Source: Candidatus Limnocylindrales bacterium (GTDB lineage Bacteria > Moduliflexota > Moduliflexia > Moduliflexales > JAUQPW01). From it: a DNA stretch of 64,000 nucleotides. Made by a program: the position numbers and the translations under genes. Below the pieces are notes generated by a model. The model was not told where the DNA came from. It saw only the letters and a program-made list of their open reading frames with translations, and did no database searches. The stretch lies in NCBI GenBank assembly GCA_035559535.1, contig DATMBG010000032.1, positions 83,040 to 147,039 of the forward strand, read 5' to 3'. This document shows, piece by piece, positions 44,169 to 53,693 of this stretch; position 1 is the first letter of the stretch, and each line of letters starts with the position of its first letter.

Positions 44169-45494
44169 TTATCGAATCCAGCCTTTTCCCATCCAGCGCA
44201 AACCCATAATCCCCAATCGGGTCAGCATAAACAGGGTAATGCCGATCCAGACACCTTGGAGATTTCCGCCAACAGCTCCCCCCAACCAGGTTAAGAGAAT
44301 TCCCAGTAATCCCAGGGAGACCATGGAATTTCGAATAAAAACCATATCCGATGCACCGATCAGAAGACCATCTAACACAAAGAGGACAGAATTGGGAATC
44401 TGCATGCCTGCCAGCAGTCCAAAAATTGAGTTTACGGTCTCCAATACTTGGGGGTCTTGGGTAAAAATCCTGGGTAAAAGATCTTGCAACATTAAAAATC
44501 CAAGGCAAAAGATAGTTCCCAATCCGAGGCCCCACCGACATAAGCGGTTTCCGATAAATCGAGCATAGTTGACCTGGCCGGCTCCCAAGGCTTTTCCAAC
44601 TAGGGCCTGGCCGGCAATAGCCAGGCTATCCAATAACAAAGCTGAAAAGGTCCACAACTGCCACCCCACTTGATGGGCGGCTAAAGAAGCCGTTCCAAAG
44701 CCTGCTGCCATTCGGGATCCGGTAAATAAGGCGGCTTGCAGGGCAAGGGTTCGGAGTAACAGATCACGGCTTATAGCCAACATATCCCCAAGGATTTCCC
44801 AGCGAGGCCGGAGAACAGCGGTTCGTAGACGAAGGTTGATAAATCGGCTACTTTTTATCTTTTGGATCACTCCGGGATTGGATTCTGGATTTTGAACTTT
44901 CTGAGGGCTACCTACAGCCCGCAGACTGCGGCCTACAAATAATAAAAAGGTAACCCCACCAACCCAGGTAGCTATTACCGTAGCCCAGGCTGCTCCCACG
45001 ATTCTAAAGGCAGGTATCCCCAAGGTGGGCCAGCCAAAAATTAAGATAATACTTAAAAGTGCATTGAGAAGGTTCATACCGGTGGCGATCATCCAAGGGG
45101 TTTTGGTATTTTGAAGTCCACGGAATATTCCATTACCTAAACGAATCCATAAACCGGGAATTCCTCCCAGGGCTCGGATGGAAAGGTAGAGGGATCCCAT
45201 GGAAAGGACCTCTGGAGTTACGTGGAGAAGTTGGAGAAACGGACGGGAGAAGAAAAACAGGACTCCGGTTATCAAAAACCCGAGCACGGTGGCCAGCCAT
45301 CCCATCTGGATGGCTTCCTGGATGAGAAGATCTATTTCTCCGGCTCCGAACCTTCGAGATAATCGGGCCGTAGTTCCATATTCGAGAAAAATCAGGTTGG
45401 TAAATAAGAAGTTCAGCAGAGTATTGGCCGCTCCCAGTGTTGCCAACTCAGTCGATCCCAGATGACCTACCAGAGCCGTATCCAAAAGACCCAT
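44169..45494 (-). CDS. MATE-family efflux transporter, start codon unclear
   Basis: From ATG 45494 the frame gives 441 residues with about 11-12 transmembrane helices and the MATE pattern (GLLDTALVGHLGSTELATLGAANTLL as the first conserved segment, read in parts). The conserved family N-terminus continues upstream in frame: about 20 more codons give HQHILKLAIPALGTLAAEPL, a typical first-helix lead-in. No ATG, GTG or TTG occurs between that segment and an in-frame stop near 45683; only CTG at 45620 or ATT at 45614 could serve. The true start is therefore probably near 45600, or the 5' end has been damaged. MATE proteins export drugs or cationic compounds using Na+ or H+. Confidence 0.82.
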   Translation of the reverse strand: MGLLDTALVGHLGSTELATLGAANTLLNFLFTNLIFLEYGTTARLSRRFGAGEIDLLIQEAIQMGWLATVLGFLITGVLFFFSRPFLQLLHVTPEVLSMGSLYLSIRALGGIPGLWIRLGNGIFRGLQNTKTPWMIATGMNLLNALLSIILIFGWPTLGIPAFRIVGAAWATVIATWVGGVTFLLFVGRSLRAVGSPQKVQNPESNPGVIQKIKSSRFINLRLRTAVLRPRWEILGDMLAISRDLLLRTLALQAALFTGSRMAAGFGTASLAAHQVGWQLWTFSALLLDSLAIAGQALVGKALGAGQVNYARFIGNRLCRWGLGLGTIFCLGFLMLQDLLPRIFTQDPQVLETVNSIFGLLAGMQIPNSVLFVLDGLLIGASDMVFIRNSMVSLGLLGILLTWLGGAVGGNLQGVWIGITLFMLTRLGIMGLRWMGKGWIR

Positions 45495-45627
45495 TAAAGG
45501 CTCTGCGGCCAGAGTTCCCAGAGCAGGAATGGCTAATTTAAGGATATGTTGATGGCTTGATTCTCTTTCCGATTCTTTTCCAGTGGAACCTTTATGGCCG
45601 GTTAAAGAAAAAATAGACAGATGAGTA

Positions 45628-45672
45628 GTAACGACTTTAGCCCTTTGGGTGAAAGACGGCTAAAATCGTTAC
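45628..45672. repeat. 15-bp inverted repeat upstream of the MATE gene
   Basis: GTAACGACTTTAGCC (45628-45642) is complementary to GGCTAAAATCGTTAC (45658-45672) except at one position, with a 15-base loop. It lies between the speA stop and the MATE gene, where the MATE start codon would be expected. Confidence 0.7.
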
Positions 45673-45684
45673 GACGAGGGAACA

Positions 45685-47574
45685 TTAGGAGAGATATGTA
45701 TATCCGTTTAGCTCATTGTTATAATATTCAAGGATCTTCTCACTTTCTTCTTTACTGAGTTTTCCATCTCGTACCAATCGATCGGCCAGAGTCTGGAGTG
45801 AGGCTTGCATAAGGTCTCTGTTATATCTCACATAGCTTAACATATCACTAACCGAGTGGCCTCTCACAATCTGTTTGATATACCAGTTTCCTCGTTCATC
45901 GATGACGATAAGGGCTTCATTGACACTTCCGAAGAGGTTATGGAAATCCCCCATGACATCTTGATAGGCCCCTAACAGGCAAACCCCGATGTAATAAGGG
46001 TCTTTAGTAAGGGGGTGGAGTCGGATAGTCTCTTTGATCTCCCGAATGTCGATAAAGCGATCCACTTTTCCATCTGAATCGCAAGTCAAATCCACCAGGG
46101 TTGCCTCGATGGTAGGTTCTTCATCGAGCCGATGGATAGGTAGAATAGGAAACAGGTGATCGATGGCCCAGCTATCCGGCATGGATTGAAATACCGAGAA
46201 GTTACAGATATACTTGCTGGACAATAACTTCCGTAGTCGAAGAAACTCTTCAGAGAGTCGATTGATGGGTTGGGTGAGTTGCTGGACCTTTTCAGAGATT
46301 TCCCAGAACAGTATTTCCCCATAAGCCCGATCTTCCAGACTCAAATAACCTAAATTGAACAGTGTAAAGAGCTCTTCTTTTTGTTGTAAGGCATCATGGT
46401 AGTATTCACGGTAGTTCTTTGCGTTGATACCCTGCCAGATATCATAGAGCTCTTTAACTACATGGGCGGTGTCTTCGGTTATCTTTACCTCATGGATCTC
46501 ATCGTAGGGGTATTCTATTTCTCCAAGCACATTCATAACCAGCATCGAGTGGTAGGCCACTAAAGCCCGGCCACTTTCGGTTATGATGGTAGGTTTGGGC
46601 ACATCTTCGCTTTTACAAATCTCCCCTATGGTATACACAACGGTATTTGCATATTCCTGAATAGAATAATTGATACTGGAATCAAAAGAGGTTTTGCTCC
46701 CATCGTAGTCCACACCTAATCCACCACCTACATTGAGATAGATCAATTGAGGAGTTTCTTTCTTAAGCTTTGCATAAACCCGGGCTGCCTCTTTCACCGC
46801 ACCCTGTATTTTTTCAATGTCGGTTATCTGGGACCCAATGTGGAAATGAACCATTTGCAGGCAATTCAACATATTATTATCAGAGAGCATTCGAATACAT
46901 TGGAGCATTTCAATGGTACTGAGCCCAAATTTAGCCGCTTCCCCACCTGATTTTTCCCATCGTCCACTCCCTTTAGAGGTTAATTTAGCTCTCAGTCCGA
47001 TAGGGGGGCGAATTCCCATTTCCTTGGAGATTTGGATAATTCTTTCCAATTCTGCAGCGTACTCCACCACCAGAACGACGTTTTTACCCAGTTTTAAACC
47101 GGCTAAAGCCATGCGAATAAACTTATCATCCTTGTAACCGTTACAGATAAGTAAGGCATGGGGATTATCCAATAAATACAGACCGATAAGTAATTCAGCT
47201 TTGCTACCAACTTCGAGTCCCAGATTGTATTTTTTTCCCACTCTCAAGAGTTCTTCGGTGACTTCTTTTCTTTGATTCACCTTAATGGGAAAGGCACACA
47301 TGTAATCGCCGCCGTAGTTAAACTCGGTCATGGCATTTTTGAAGCTCTCATGGAGTAGTTTAACCTGAGTTTCCAGGATCTGAGGGAAACGTAAAACAAT
47401 CGGTAGGGATACATTCTTTTGAACCAGGGCATCCACAACTTGCTTGATATCGATACTTCGAGTATCTTCCTTCGAAGGTTTTACCATGAGATGTCCTTGT
47501 TTGTTAACACTGAAATACCCGGCTCCCCATCTCTCTACACCATAAGTTTTTATAGAATCGGTGATGTTCCACAT
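45685..47574 (-). CDS. speA: Biosynthetic arginine decarboxylase
   Basis: This 629-residue fold-III PLP enzyme has the PLP-lysine segment CAFPIKVNQRKEVTEE near residue 97, GLEVGSKAELLI, HFHIGSQI, YLNVGGGLGVDYDG and TESGRALVAYHS, all hallmarks of SpeA. It converts arginine to agmatine, the first step of putrescine and spermidine synthesis. Length matches the family (about 630-660). ATG 47574 lies 5 bases after a purine-rich stretch. SpeB or agmatine deiminase genes are not adjacent. Confidence 0.95.
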   Translation of the reverse strand: MWNITDSIKTYGVERWGAGYFSVNKQGHLMVKPSKEDTRSIDIKQVVDALVQKNVSLPIVLRFPQILETQVKLLHESFKNAMTEFNYGGDYMCAFPIKVNQRKEVTEELLRVGKKYNLGLEVGSKAELLIGLYLLDNPHALLICNGYKDDKFIRMALAGLKLGKNVVLVVEYAAELERIIQISKEMGIRPPIGLRAKLTSKGSGRWEKSGGEAAKFGLSTIEMLQCIRMLSDNNMLNCLQMVHFHIGSQITDIEKIQGAVKEAARVYAKLKKETPQLIYLNVGGGLGVDYDGSKTSFDSSINYSIQEYANTVVYTIGEICKSEDVPKPTIITESGRALVAYHSMLVMNVLGEIEYPYDEIHEVKITEDTAHVVKELYDIWQGINAKNYREYYHDALQQKEELFTLFNLGYLSLEDRAYGEILFWEISEKVQQLTQPINRLSEEFLRLRKLLSSKYICNFSVFQSMPDSWAIDHLFPILPIHRLDEEPTIEATLVDLTCDSDGKVDRFIDIREIKETIRLHPLTKDPYYIGVCLLGAYQDVMGDFHNLFGSVNEALIVIDERGNWYIKQIVRGHSVSDMLSYVRYNRDLMQASLQTLADRLVRDGKLSKEESEKILEYYNNELNGYTYLS

Positions 47575-48118
47575 CTTTCACAAATACCCCCTTTTGGCTA
47601 GGTAGGTTAACTTTATTAAGTCACCTAATTAATTGAAAGAAACCTCCTACTTCTGAGCTGACTCCCCTGGTTATCCAGGCTTTATAGATTCCTATCTAAT
47701 TTAGGTAAGTTTAAAAGAAATGTAAAGATTTTTATAAGGATTGACTCAAGGATTTTTCTAATCTTAAGGGGAGGGGAAACGGAGCTTTCACGGGTAGGTT
47801 TATCAGGCCCCTTTTTCCCCATCTTTTCCCGTTATGGTCCGGCAGGTAGGACGCTACCCCAAGGCCTCCTTCCCTGGGATGGCGGAGAGAGTTTTGGTGG
47901 GATCTATTCCCTTGGATTCCTAGAAAACCTACTGCTTTGTTACTTTAATTTTGCTTAATGTTTAAGTGACCCTCACCCCCGGCCCCTCTCCCACGCTGCG
48001 GAAGAGGGGAGCTGGGGAGTGAAAGCAGCCCTATGAGGTCAAAATTAAGGTAACAGTATACTACCCTTCGGGGTGATTTTGTAAGGCTGCTTTGGATGGG
48101 AGAGTTAATTTTTACCTC
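47575..48118. other. 544-base gap holding a MITE-like element
   Basis: The gap between speA and the cyclophilin-like gene contains an AT-rich leader (47575-47760) and an unexplained GC-richer stretch (47770-47925). The repeat element at 47929-48064 is listed separately. No coding frame in it is credible. Confidence 0.6.
47929..48064. mobile_element. 128-bp MITE-like element, copy 1, flanked by CTAC direct repeats
   Basis: A 128-bp unit (47933-48060) has imperfect terminal inverted repeats (left TGTTACTTTAATTTTG at 47938-47953; right complement TGTTACCTTAATTTTG at 48040-48055). Its centre is itself an imperfect palindrome of C-rich and G-rich arms. It is flanked by CTAC on both sides, a plausible 4-bp target duplication. 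Copy 2 lies at 63503-63638 with 5 differences in 128 bases. The unit has no coding capacity, so a transposase elsewhere would have to move it. Confidence 0.8.
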
Positions 48119-48493
48119 TTATTCCGCTCTTTCCAATTTAACTTCGGTTCCGGAACGTACTTTTTTAAAAGCTTTTGGATCTCCCAGGACTTTTCCAAGC
48201 GGATTGACGGCGCTGGCCGGCTTGGGTTTAGGGCCGCTACTGACCGGGGTAGGACCAAAGAAGATACAGAAGGCATGACCCGGTGGCCAATAACCCAGGT
48301 CTCCCACCTCAACCTCTTCGGTGGGATTTTCTGCTTTAGCCTGAACCGGAATGCTGAAATAGATCTCATCCCCCCAGGTATTACCTCTAGCCTGAATAGG
48401 GAGGGCATCCCATATGGCTTTGGCCGTTTGAGAATCATTCAGTTGAGCTTCCATTTCGACTTCACCTGCGGTAATTTTTATCTTTTTAGGCAT
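48119..48493 (-). CDS. Cyclophilin-like fold protein (COG2164 type)
   Basis: This 124-residue protein shows the family pattern AIWDALPIQARGNTWGDEIYF near residues 26-46 (read in parts), then VGDLGYWPPGHAFCIFFGPTP. Bacterial and archaeal relatives such as TM1367 adopt a cyclophilin-like barrel without proven isomerase activity. No signal peptide is seen. The C-terminal 40 residues are Pro/Lys-rich. It is the last gene of the run that begins with pilB. Confidence 0.72.
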   Translation of the reverse strand: MPKKIKITAGEVEMEAQLNDSQTAKAIWDALPIQARGNTWGDEIYFSIPVQAKAENPTEEVEVGDLGYWPPGHAFCIFFGPTPVSSGPKPKPASAVNPLGKVLGDPKAFKKVRSGTEVKLERAE

Positions 48494-48504
48494 CCTTTAA
48501 AGAG

Positions 48505-48561
48505 GAAGGGATCAGGGGACCTTTTACCGTGAATCGGGTGTACCGGCTCCCTCATCCCTTC
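48505..48561. repeat. Imperfect inverted repeat between two genes of the pil run
   Basis: GAAGGGATCAGGGGA (48505-48519) and TCCCTCATCCCTTC (48548-48561) are nearly complementary around a 28-base spacer, filling the gap upstream of the cyclophilin-like gene. It may end the pil transcript or separate its expression. Confidence 0.6.
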
Positions 48562-48562
48562 A

Positions 48563-49270
48563 CTACCCCTGGTTCAGAGTATCTATGAAGTCCTCATCGG
48601 GAGATATTCCCAGAGAGAAATCCCATCGCACCAATCCTTTAAAGGCCAGGATTAATTTGATGACCTCTCGTAAATCTTCCACTTCAAGGAGGTATATCAA
48701 CGCATCTTGGGAACTTCCTACCTTTAAAACGCTGGCCCGTTCATTAACCCCGGTCGACCATCGAACCTCTTTTCTGAGCCTCAGGACTTCGGGAAGTTTT
48801 TCCATTTCAAAGGAGCCGGTTGCGATAAGAAGTTGACCCCGACTTGGGATACTTTTATAATCGGCCGGTTTACGCTCTAATAAAGCTAATTCCAGGGCCA
48901 TATAGATGGCCTCTTCATTACTCTTTTCCAGTCGTCTGGCCATCTGAGTAAGCATTTCGATTCCCGTCTCCGGGCTTTCCCGAAGGACTTCTCGGAAGTT
49001 TTCCTGATCTAACTTAACTAAAACGGCATCTTGAATAACCTCAGCAGTTGCCGTTCGATTAGCCCTTAAGAGAAGACTCATCTCTCCAAAATATTCCCCG
49101 GTAGTTAACGTAGAGAGCGTTTTGTTGACTCCTTCCATAACACGCTTGTAAATGAGAACCTGACCGTCCAGAATAACATACATAAAATCCCCGGGATCAT
49201 TTTCTTTAAATAAAATGGTTCCGGCCTTAACTTCTAGTTTCTTATACTTACTTAAGACTTCTAAATTCAT
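48563..49270 (-). CDS. Cyclic-nucleotide-binding domain protein without DNA-binding domain
   Basis: This 235-residue protein has an N-terminal cNMP-binding fold (about 1-125: GTILFKENDPGDFMYVILDG, TTGEYFGEMSLLLRANRTATAEV). The phosphate-binding FGEMSLL, then RANRTAT, is of the effector-domain type. The C-terminal half (about 150-235) has no helix-turn-helix and is not recognised. A TTG at 49291 would add 7 residues; ATG 49270 is preferred. It follows pilT by 33 bases, so a second-messenger input to pilus retraction is an attractive inference. Confidence 0.8.
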   Translation of the reverse strand: MNLEVLSKYKKLEVKAGTILFKENDPGDFMYVILDGQVLIYKRVMEGVNKTLSTLTTGEYFGEMSLLLRANRTATAEVIQDAVLVKLDQENFREVLRESPETGIEMLTQMARRLEKSNEEAIYMALELALLERKPADYKSIPSRGQLLIATGSFEMEKLPEVLRLRKEVRWSTGVNERASVLKVGSSQDALIYLLEVEDLREVIKLILAFKGLVRWDFSLGISPDEDFIDTLNQG

Positions 49271-49303
49271 GAACGATCGATTTATTTGCAAGAGTACGGT
49301 TAT

Positions 49304-50383
49304 TTACATCCGTCCCAGATATTTCTGGAAAGTTTCCCGATCTACACACTTATCAAAGGCCTCTTCGGTAGTTATTTTTCCCATTTTCAACAGATCAATA
49401 ATAGCCTGATCCATGGTTTGCATACCTTCTCTTCGGCCCGTTTGTATCACGGAAGGAATTTGATAAGTTTTGCCTTCTCGAATCAAATTGGCTATGGCAG
49501 GAGTTCCAACCAATATCTCGATGGCAACAACACGCCCTTTTCCGTCAGCCCGTTTAAGGAGCTGTTGGGAAATAACCCCTTTAAGGGATTCTGAAAGTTG
49601 GGTGCGAATTTGAGCCTGCTGACCGGAAGGAAACGCATCTATAATTCGATCTATGGTCTTGGCAGCACTGTTGGTATGCAAGGTTCCAAAGACCAGATGA
49701 CCGGTCTCGGCTGCGGTGATGGCCAAAGAAATTGTTTCCAGATCTCGCATTTCTCCGATAAGGATGACATCTGGATCTTCTCGAAGGGCTGCTCGAAGGG
49801 CGTTGGAAAAGGATAGGGTATTGGAGCCAAGTTGTCTTTGGTTAATCAGGCTATTTTTGTTTACATGAACGAATTCCACAGGGTCTTCGATAGTAATGAT
49901 ATGAACTTTCCTTTCCCGATTGATCAGATCGATCAGGGAGGCCAGGGTGGTTGATTTACCGGATCCGGTGGGACCTGTAACCAAAACTAATCCTTTATGG
50001 AGTCGGGTAAACTTTGCCAAGGTTTTCGGGAGCCCCAGCTCTTCCAGAGAGAGAATCTGGTTTGGAATCAGCCTGAAGGCTGCTCCCACCCCCTTCAATT
50101 GTTCAAAAATATTGGTTCGAAACCTTCCGATCCCCGGAGCCTGGTAAGCAAAGTCAAGTTCTTTTCTTTCCTCAAACTCTTGAATCTGCTCTTCGGTCAG
50201 GATCTCATAGAGAAGTTTTCTCAACTGATCGGATTGAAGAGGGGATTCGGAAATTACGCCCAGGGAATCCATCTTTTCCAATTCCCCATGGATTCTAACC
50301 AAAGGATAAGCGCCGACAGTTAGATGGAGATCCGAAGCTTCCTTCTCTACCATTCTTTTAAGAAGCTCGTCGATTTGCGGCAT
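49304..50383 (-). CDS. pilT: Type IV pilus retraction ATPase PilT
   Basis: This 359-residue ATPase has Walker A GPTGSGKSTTLASL near residue 135, the Asp box ITIEDPVEF, Walker B DPDVILIGEMRDLETI, the His box GHLVFGTLHTNSA and the PilT C-terminal AIANLIREGKTYQIPSV. It powers pilus retraction and hence twitching motility and DNA uptake. It starts 4 bases after pilC, indicating coupling. Confidence 0.95.
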   Translation of the reverse strand: MPQIDELLKRMVEKEASDLHLTVGAYPLVRIHGELEKMDSLGVISESPLQSDQLRKLLYEILTEEQIQEFEERKELDFAYQAPGIGRFRTNIFEQLKGVGAAFRLIPNQILSLEELGLPKTLAKFTRLHKGLVLVTGPTGSGKSTTLASLIDLINRERKVHIITIEDPVEFVHVNKNSLINQRQLGSNTLSFSNALRAALREDPDVILIGEMRDLETISLAITAAETGHLVFGTLHTNSAAKTIDRIIDAFPSGQQAQIRTQLSESLKGVISQQLLKRADGKGRVVAIEILVGTPAIANLIREGKTYQIPSVIQTGRREGMQTMDQAIIDLLKMGKITTEEAFDKCVDRETFQKYLGRM

Positions 50384-50386
50384 AAT

Positions 50387-51538
50387 TTACTGTCCCAGCG
50401 TTTGAACAAGTTTAAAGTAGGGTGCAAACATGGCCAGGGCGACGATGGCGGTTAAAATTCCCATCACCACAATGAGAACCGGCTCGATGGTCGACGACAG
50501 GGTATTAATAGTACTCTCTATCTCGGCATCATAGAGATCCGAAACTTTAAAGAGCATCGCTTCCAGTTTGCCGGCTTCTTCTCCTGTAGCTATCATATCT
50601 ACCACCAAATCTGGAAAGACCCGGGTCTTTCGTAAAGGCTCTTCCAACCTTCCTCCCATTTCCACATGCTCCGAGACTTTTTCGATGGCTTCGGCTACCA
50701 CCAGATTTTCTGAAGTATCCTTAACAACCTGTAGGGCCTGGACCAAAGGAACACCACCCCGGATTAAGGTACCAAACGTCTGAACAAAACGGGCTACCAA
50801 CATTTTTCTATAGAGAGGGCCGAAAATAGGAAGGTTCATTTTAAGACGATCATAAAATCGCCGTCCACTGAGAGTTCTTCGGTAGAGAAGATGAAAAATG
50901 ACCAGTACGACGATCAGGCCGAACCATAACCACCAATAGCCGACGATTAAATTGCTCACACCGATCAGAATCCGGGTAGGCAGGGGTAATTCCATGCCTT
51001 GGGCCTGGAATAAATCTCGAAAAATAGGTATAACCCCGGCAAAGAGAACAAGTACTACCAGAAAGGCTGCAATAAGGGTGATGACAGGATATCTTAAAGC
51101 ATTCTTTATCTTTCGTTTAATATTATCTTCTTTTTCAATGGCATCGGCTATAATTTTCAGCGATCTCTCCAGAGAACCTCCTTTTTCGGCCACTTTAATC
51201 ATATTTACAAAAAGTTTGGAGAAAACTCTGGGATGTTTAGCCAGGGCCTCTGAAAAGGAATTTCCGATTTCAATATCCTGAGCAATCTGATTAATGACCC
51301 TCTGCAGCACGGGATCACTGGTTCTAGGCTCCAAAAGCTTGAGGCTCTTTAATAAAGGAATTCCTACATCTACCAGGGTAGAAAGTTGTCGAGAAAAGGT
51401 TGCAACCGATTTAACAGAGACCTTTTCCCTGGAAATCTGTGTGGGCGGTACCACTACCTCTGAAACGAGTTCTGTTTTTGTCTGGCTTGGTGTTCGAGTC
51501 TCTACAGGATTAGAAAACTCCTTATCATTTGTGTCCAT
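50387..51538 (-). CDS. pilC: Type IV pilus inner-membrane platform protein PilC
   Basis: This 383-residue protein has two GSPII_F domains (FSRQLSTLVDVGIPLLKSL near 48 and FVQTFGTLIRGGVPLVQAL near 250) and three transmembrane segments (about 153-175, 200-220, 352-374). It starts at ATG 51538 behind AAGGAGGT, 20 bases after pilB. It anchors the pilus motor ATPases PilB and PilT at the inner membrane. The N-terminal 45 residues are polar and replace the longer lead-in of some relatives. Confidence 0.93.
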   Translation of the reverse strand: MDTNDKEFSNPVETRTPSQTKTELVSEVVVPPTQISREKVSVKSVATFSRQLSTLVDVGIPLLKSLKLLEPRTSDPVLQRVINQIAQDIEIGNSFSEALAKHPRVFSKLFVNMIKVAEKGGSLERSLKIIADAIEKEDNIKRKIKNALRYPVITLIAAFLVVLVLFAGVIPIFRDLFQAQGMELPLPTRILIGVSNLIVGYWWLWFGLIVVLVIFHLLYRRTLSGRRFYDRLKMNLPIFGPLYRKMLVARFVQTFGTLIRGGVPLVQALQVVKDTSENLVVAEAIEKVSEHVEMGGRLEEPLRKTRVFPDLVVDMIATGEEAGKLEAMLFKVSDLYDAEIESTINTLSSTIEPVLIVVMGILTAIVALAMFAPYFKLVQTLGQ

Positions 51539-51557
51539 TTGGACCTCCTTCTATTTT

Positions 51558-53693
51558 CTAAAGTATAACCCGGATAACTTCTTCAACCGTCGTAATACCT
51601 GCTAAAACCTTTTTAATACCACTCTGTAAGAGTGTACTCATCCCCTCTTCGATAGCTTTAGCTTTGATAACCGATTCAGGAGCATGGGTTACAATCAAAT
51701 CTTTTATAGATTCAGAGACTTTTAAGACCTCGAATACACCGGTCCTTCCCAAATAACCTGTATGAAAACACCGATCACACCCGGTACCCTTAAAAAATAC
51801 CATATCTTTATGCCGGGGTATTTTAAGTTCTTCCAGCATTTTGGGATCCGGTTTATATTCTACTTTACAATAGGGACAGACTTTTCTAAGCAACCGTTGA
51901 GCGATGACCCCGATAAGGGCGCTGGCAATCCAGAAAGGTTGAACGCCTAAGTACGACAGGGTTGAAACAACTCCTACCGCATCCTGGGTATGAAGGGTAC
52001 TTAAAAGTTGTTGACCGGTCAAAGCAGCTCTAACAGCGACTTGAGCCGTCTCGGGATCTCTGATTTCTCCTACCATCAAGGTGTTGGGATCCTGTCGTAG
52101 GATAGCTCTCAAACCATTGGCAAAGGTCAGGCCACTTTTTACATCTACCTCAATCTGATTGATACCCGGTAGTTGGTACTCCACGGGGTCTTCAATGGTC
52201 ATAATATTTTTGGTAAGAATATTAATGGCATTGAGAGCTGAATAAAGGGTGGTAGTTTTTCCACTTCCAACCGGCCCTGTTACCAGAATCATCCCGTAAG
52301 GGGTTGCGATAAATTTCTCAACCTTTTCCAGATCCTCCGGCTCAAACCCCAGTTGTTTCAATCCCGTTATAACCCGACCTTCGTTCAGTAATCGAACCAC
52401 CAACCTCTCTCCCAATTTGGTAGGTACCGTGGCAATACGGAGATAGTAATCAACGTCTTTGATTTTCATGGTGATATGCCCGTCTTGAGGTTGTCGTCTC
52501 TCGGTAATGTCCATATCGGCCAGAACCTTAATTCGAGAGATCACAGGGGAATGAAGATGCCTGGGAAGGGTCATAATATCATGGAGAAGTCCGTCAATTC
52601 GATATCGAACACGTAGTTGTTCTTGTTGCTGGGGTTCTAAATGAATATCGGTTGCATTGGCATTAATAGCTCCTTCTATGATGGAGGCAACCAATTGCAC
52701 TGTTGAAACGTCTTCAACCAACTCTCCTACATTGGTAGTTAAAACGGCATTGATCTGCTGCTCAATCGAGACATTTTTAGTCTCACGTTCTTCGACCTTC
52801 TCCTTACCCTCAAAAAGCCGATGGATCATTTCCTCTAACTCTTTTTCTGTGGTTAATAAAGGGATCACCTCTTTTCCCGTAATCATACGGATGTTATCCT
52901 TCACAACAACATTCAGGGGATCTATGAGAGCTACATAGAGTTTTTTCTCTTCTACCCGGACCGGTAAGGCTTTATTTTCCCGAATAAAAGTCTCCGGAAC
53001 TAGAAAAACCGCTTCCTTCTCGATGGGATAATTCTGCAGATTAATATACGGAATGTTAAGGTATTTACCCAGAGCTTTGCCGATCTTCTCAGCGGATAAA
53101 ATTCCTTCATCGATCAAAATCTGACCCAGACTTTTTCCCGTTTTTTTAGCTTCCCTTTTGGCTCGATTTAATTGGGTTTTTGTAATCTGATTGGTATTAA
53201 CCAGGATCTCTCCCACGAGTCTTTCCAAACTGGGTCTGCGGACCTGGTACATCTGATACTTCAAAACCGAATTCATGGTGTTGATATCCACCAGTCTTAG
53301 GTTAATCAGTGTGCGCCATAAAGGAAGACCCGTTTCCTCTTGTTCCTTTCGGGCCTTTTTTAGCTCTTCCTCGGTAATATACTTTTCTTCTACTAAAAGA
53401 CGACCCAGTTCGGTTTCATCTATATATTTTTGGAGTTCTTCCTCGGTCGTAAGACCCGTTTCCAGGAGAATTTTCTTTAACTCTTTATTGCTATCCCTGC
53501 TCCCAAAGGGAAAGGGAATTTCGTACGTTAAAACGTCTAAAATTTGTTGAATGGAAATCTCTTTTTTCAGAATTTCCATCAATCTGGATCCGGTTCTTTC
53601 CTGTTCGCGCAAAGCCTTCTCAAGTTGGCTTGAAGTTAAAAGCCCGGCATCCCTTAAAATTTCCCCCAATCTTTTTTCTTTATTCTCCTCCAT
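51558..53693 (-). CDS. pilB: Type IV pilus assembly ATPase PilB/GspE family
   Basis: This 711-residue ATPase is longer than usual (about 560-570). Its N-terminus contains three GSPII_E_N/MshEN-like units (about 8-60, 75-135 and 160-220, each with a GLLT/YITEEEL-type helix pair). MshEN domains can bind cyclic di-GMP. The motor domain has Walker A GPVGSGKTTTLYSAL near 475, TIEDPVEYQLPGINQIEV, DPNTLMVGEIRDPETAQ and a zinc site (CPYC and GCDRC). It drives pilus extension. Confidence 0.93.
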   Translation of the reverse strand: MEENKEKRLGEILRDAGLLTSSQLEKALREQERTGSRLMEILKKEISIQQILDVLTYEIPFPFGSRDSNKELKKILLETGLTTEEELQKYIDETELGRLLVEEKYITEEELKKARKEQEETGLPLWRTLINLRLVDINTMNSVLKYQMYQVRRPSLERLVGEILVNTNQITKTQLNRAKREAKKTGKSLGQILIDEGILSAEKIGKALGKYLNIPYINLQNYPIEKEAVFLVPETFIRENKALPVRVEEKKLYVALIDPLNVVVKDNIRMITGKEVIPLLTTEKELEEMIHRLFEGKEKVEERETKNVSIEQQINAVLTTNVGELVEDVSTVQLVASIIEGAINANATDIHLEPQQQEQLRVRYRIDGLLHDIMTLPRHLHSPVISRIKVLADMDITERRQPQDGHITMKIKDVDYYLRIATVPTKLGERLVVRLLNEGRVITGLKQLGFEPEDLEKVEKFIATPYGMILVTGPVGSGKTTTLYSALNAINILTKNIMTIEDPVEYQLPGINQIEVDVKSGLTFANGLRAILRQDPNTLMVGEIRDPETAQVAVRAALTGQQLLSTLHTQDAVGVVSTLSYLGVQPFWIASALIGVIAQRLLRKVCPYCKVEYKPDPKMLEELKIPRHKDMVFFKGTGCDRCFHTGYLGRTGVFEVLKVSESIKDLIVTHAPESVIKAKAIEEGMSTLLQSGIKKVLAGITTVEEVIRVIL

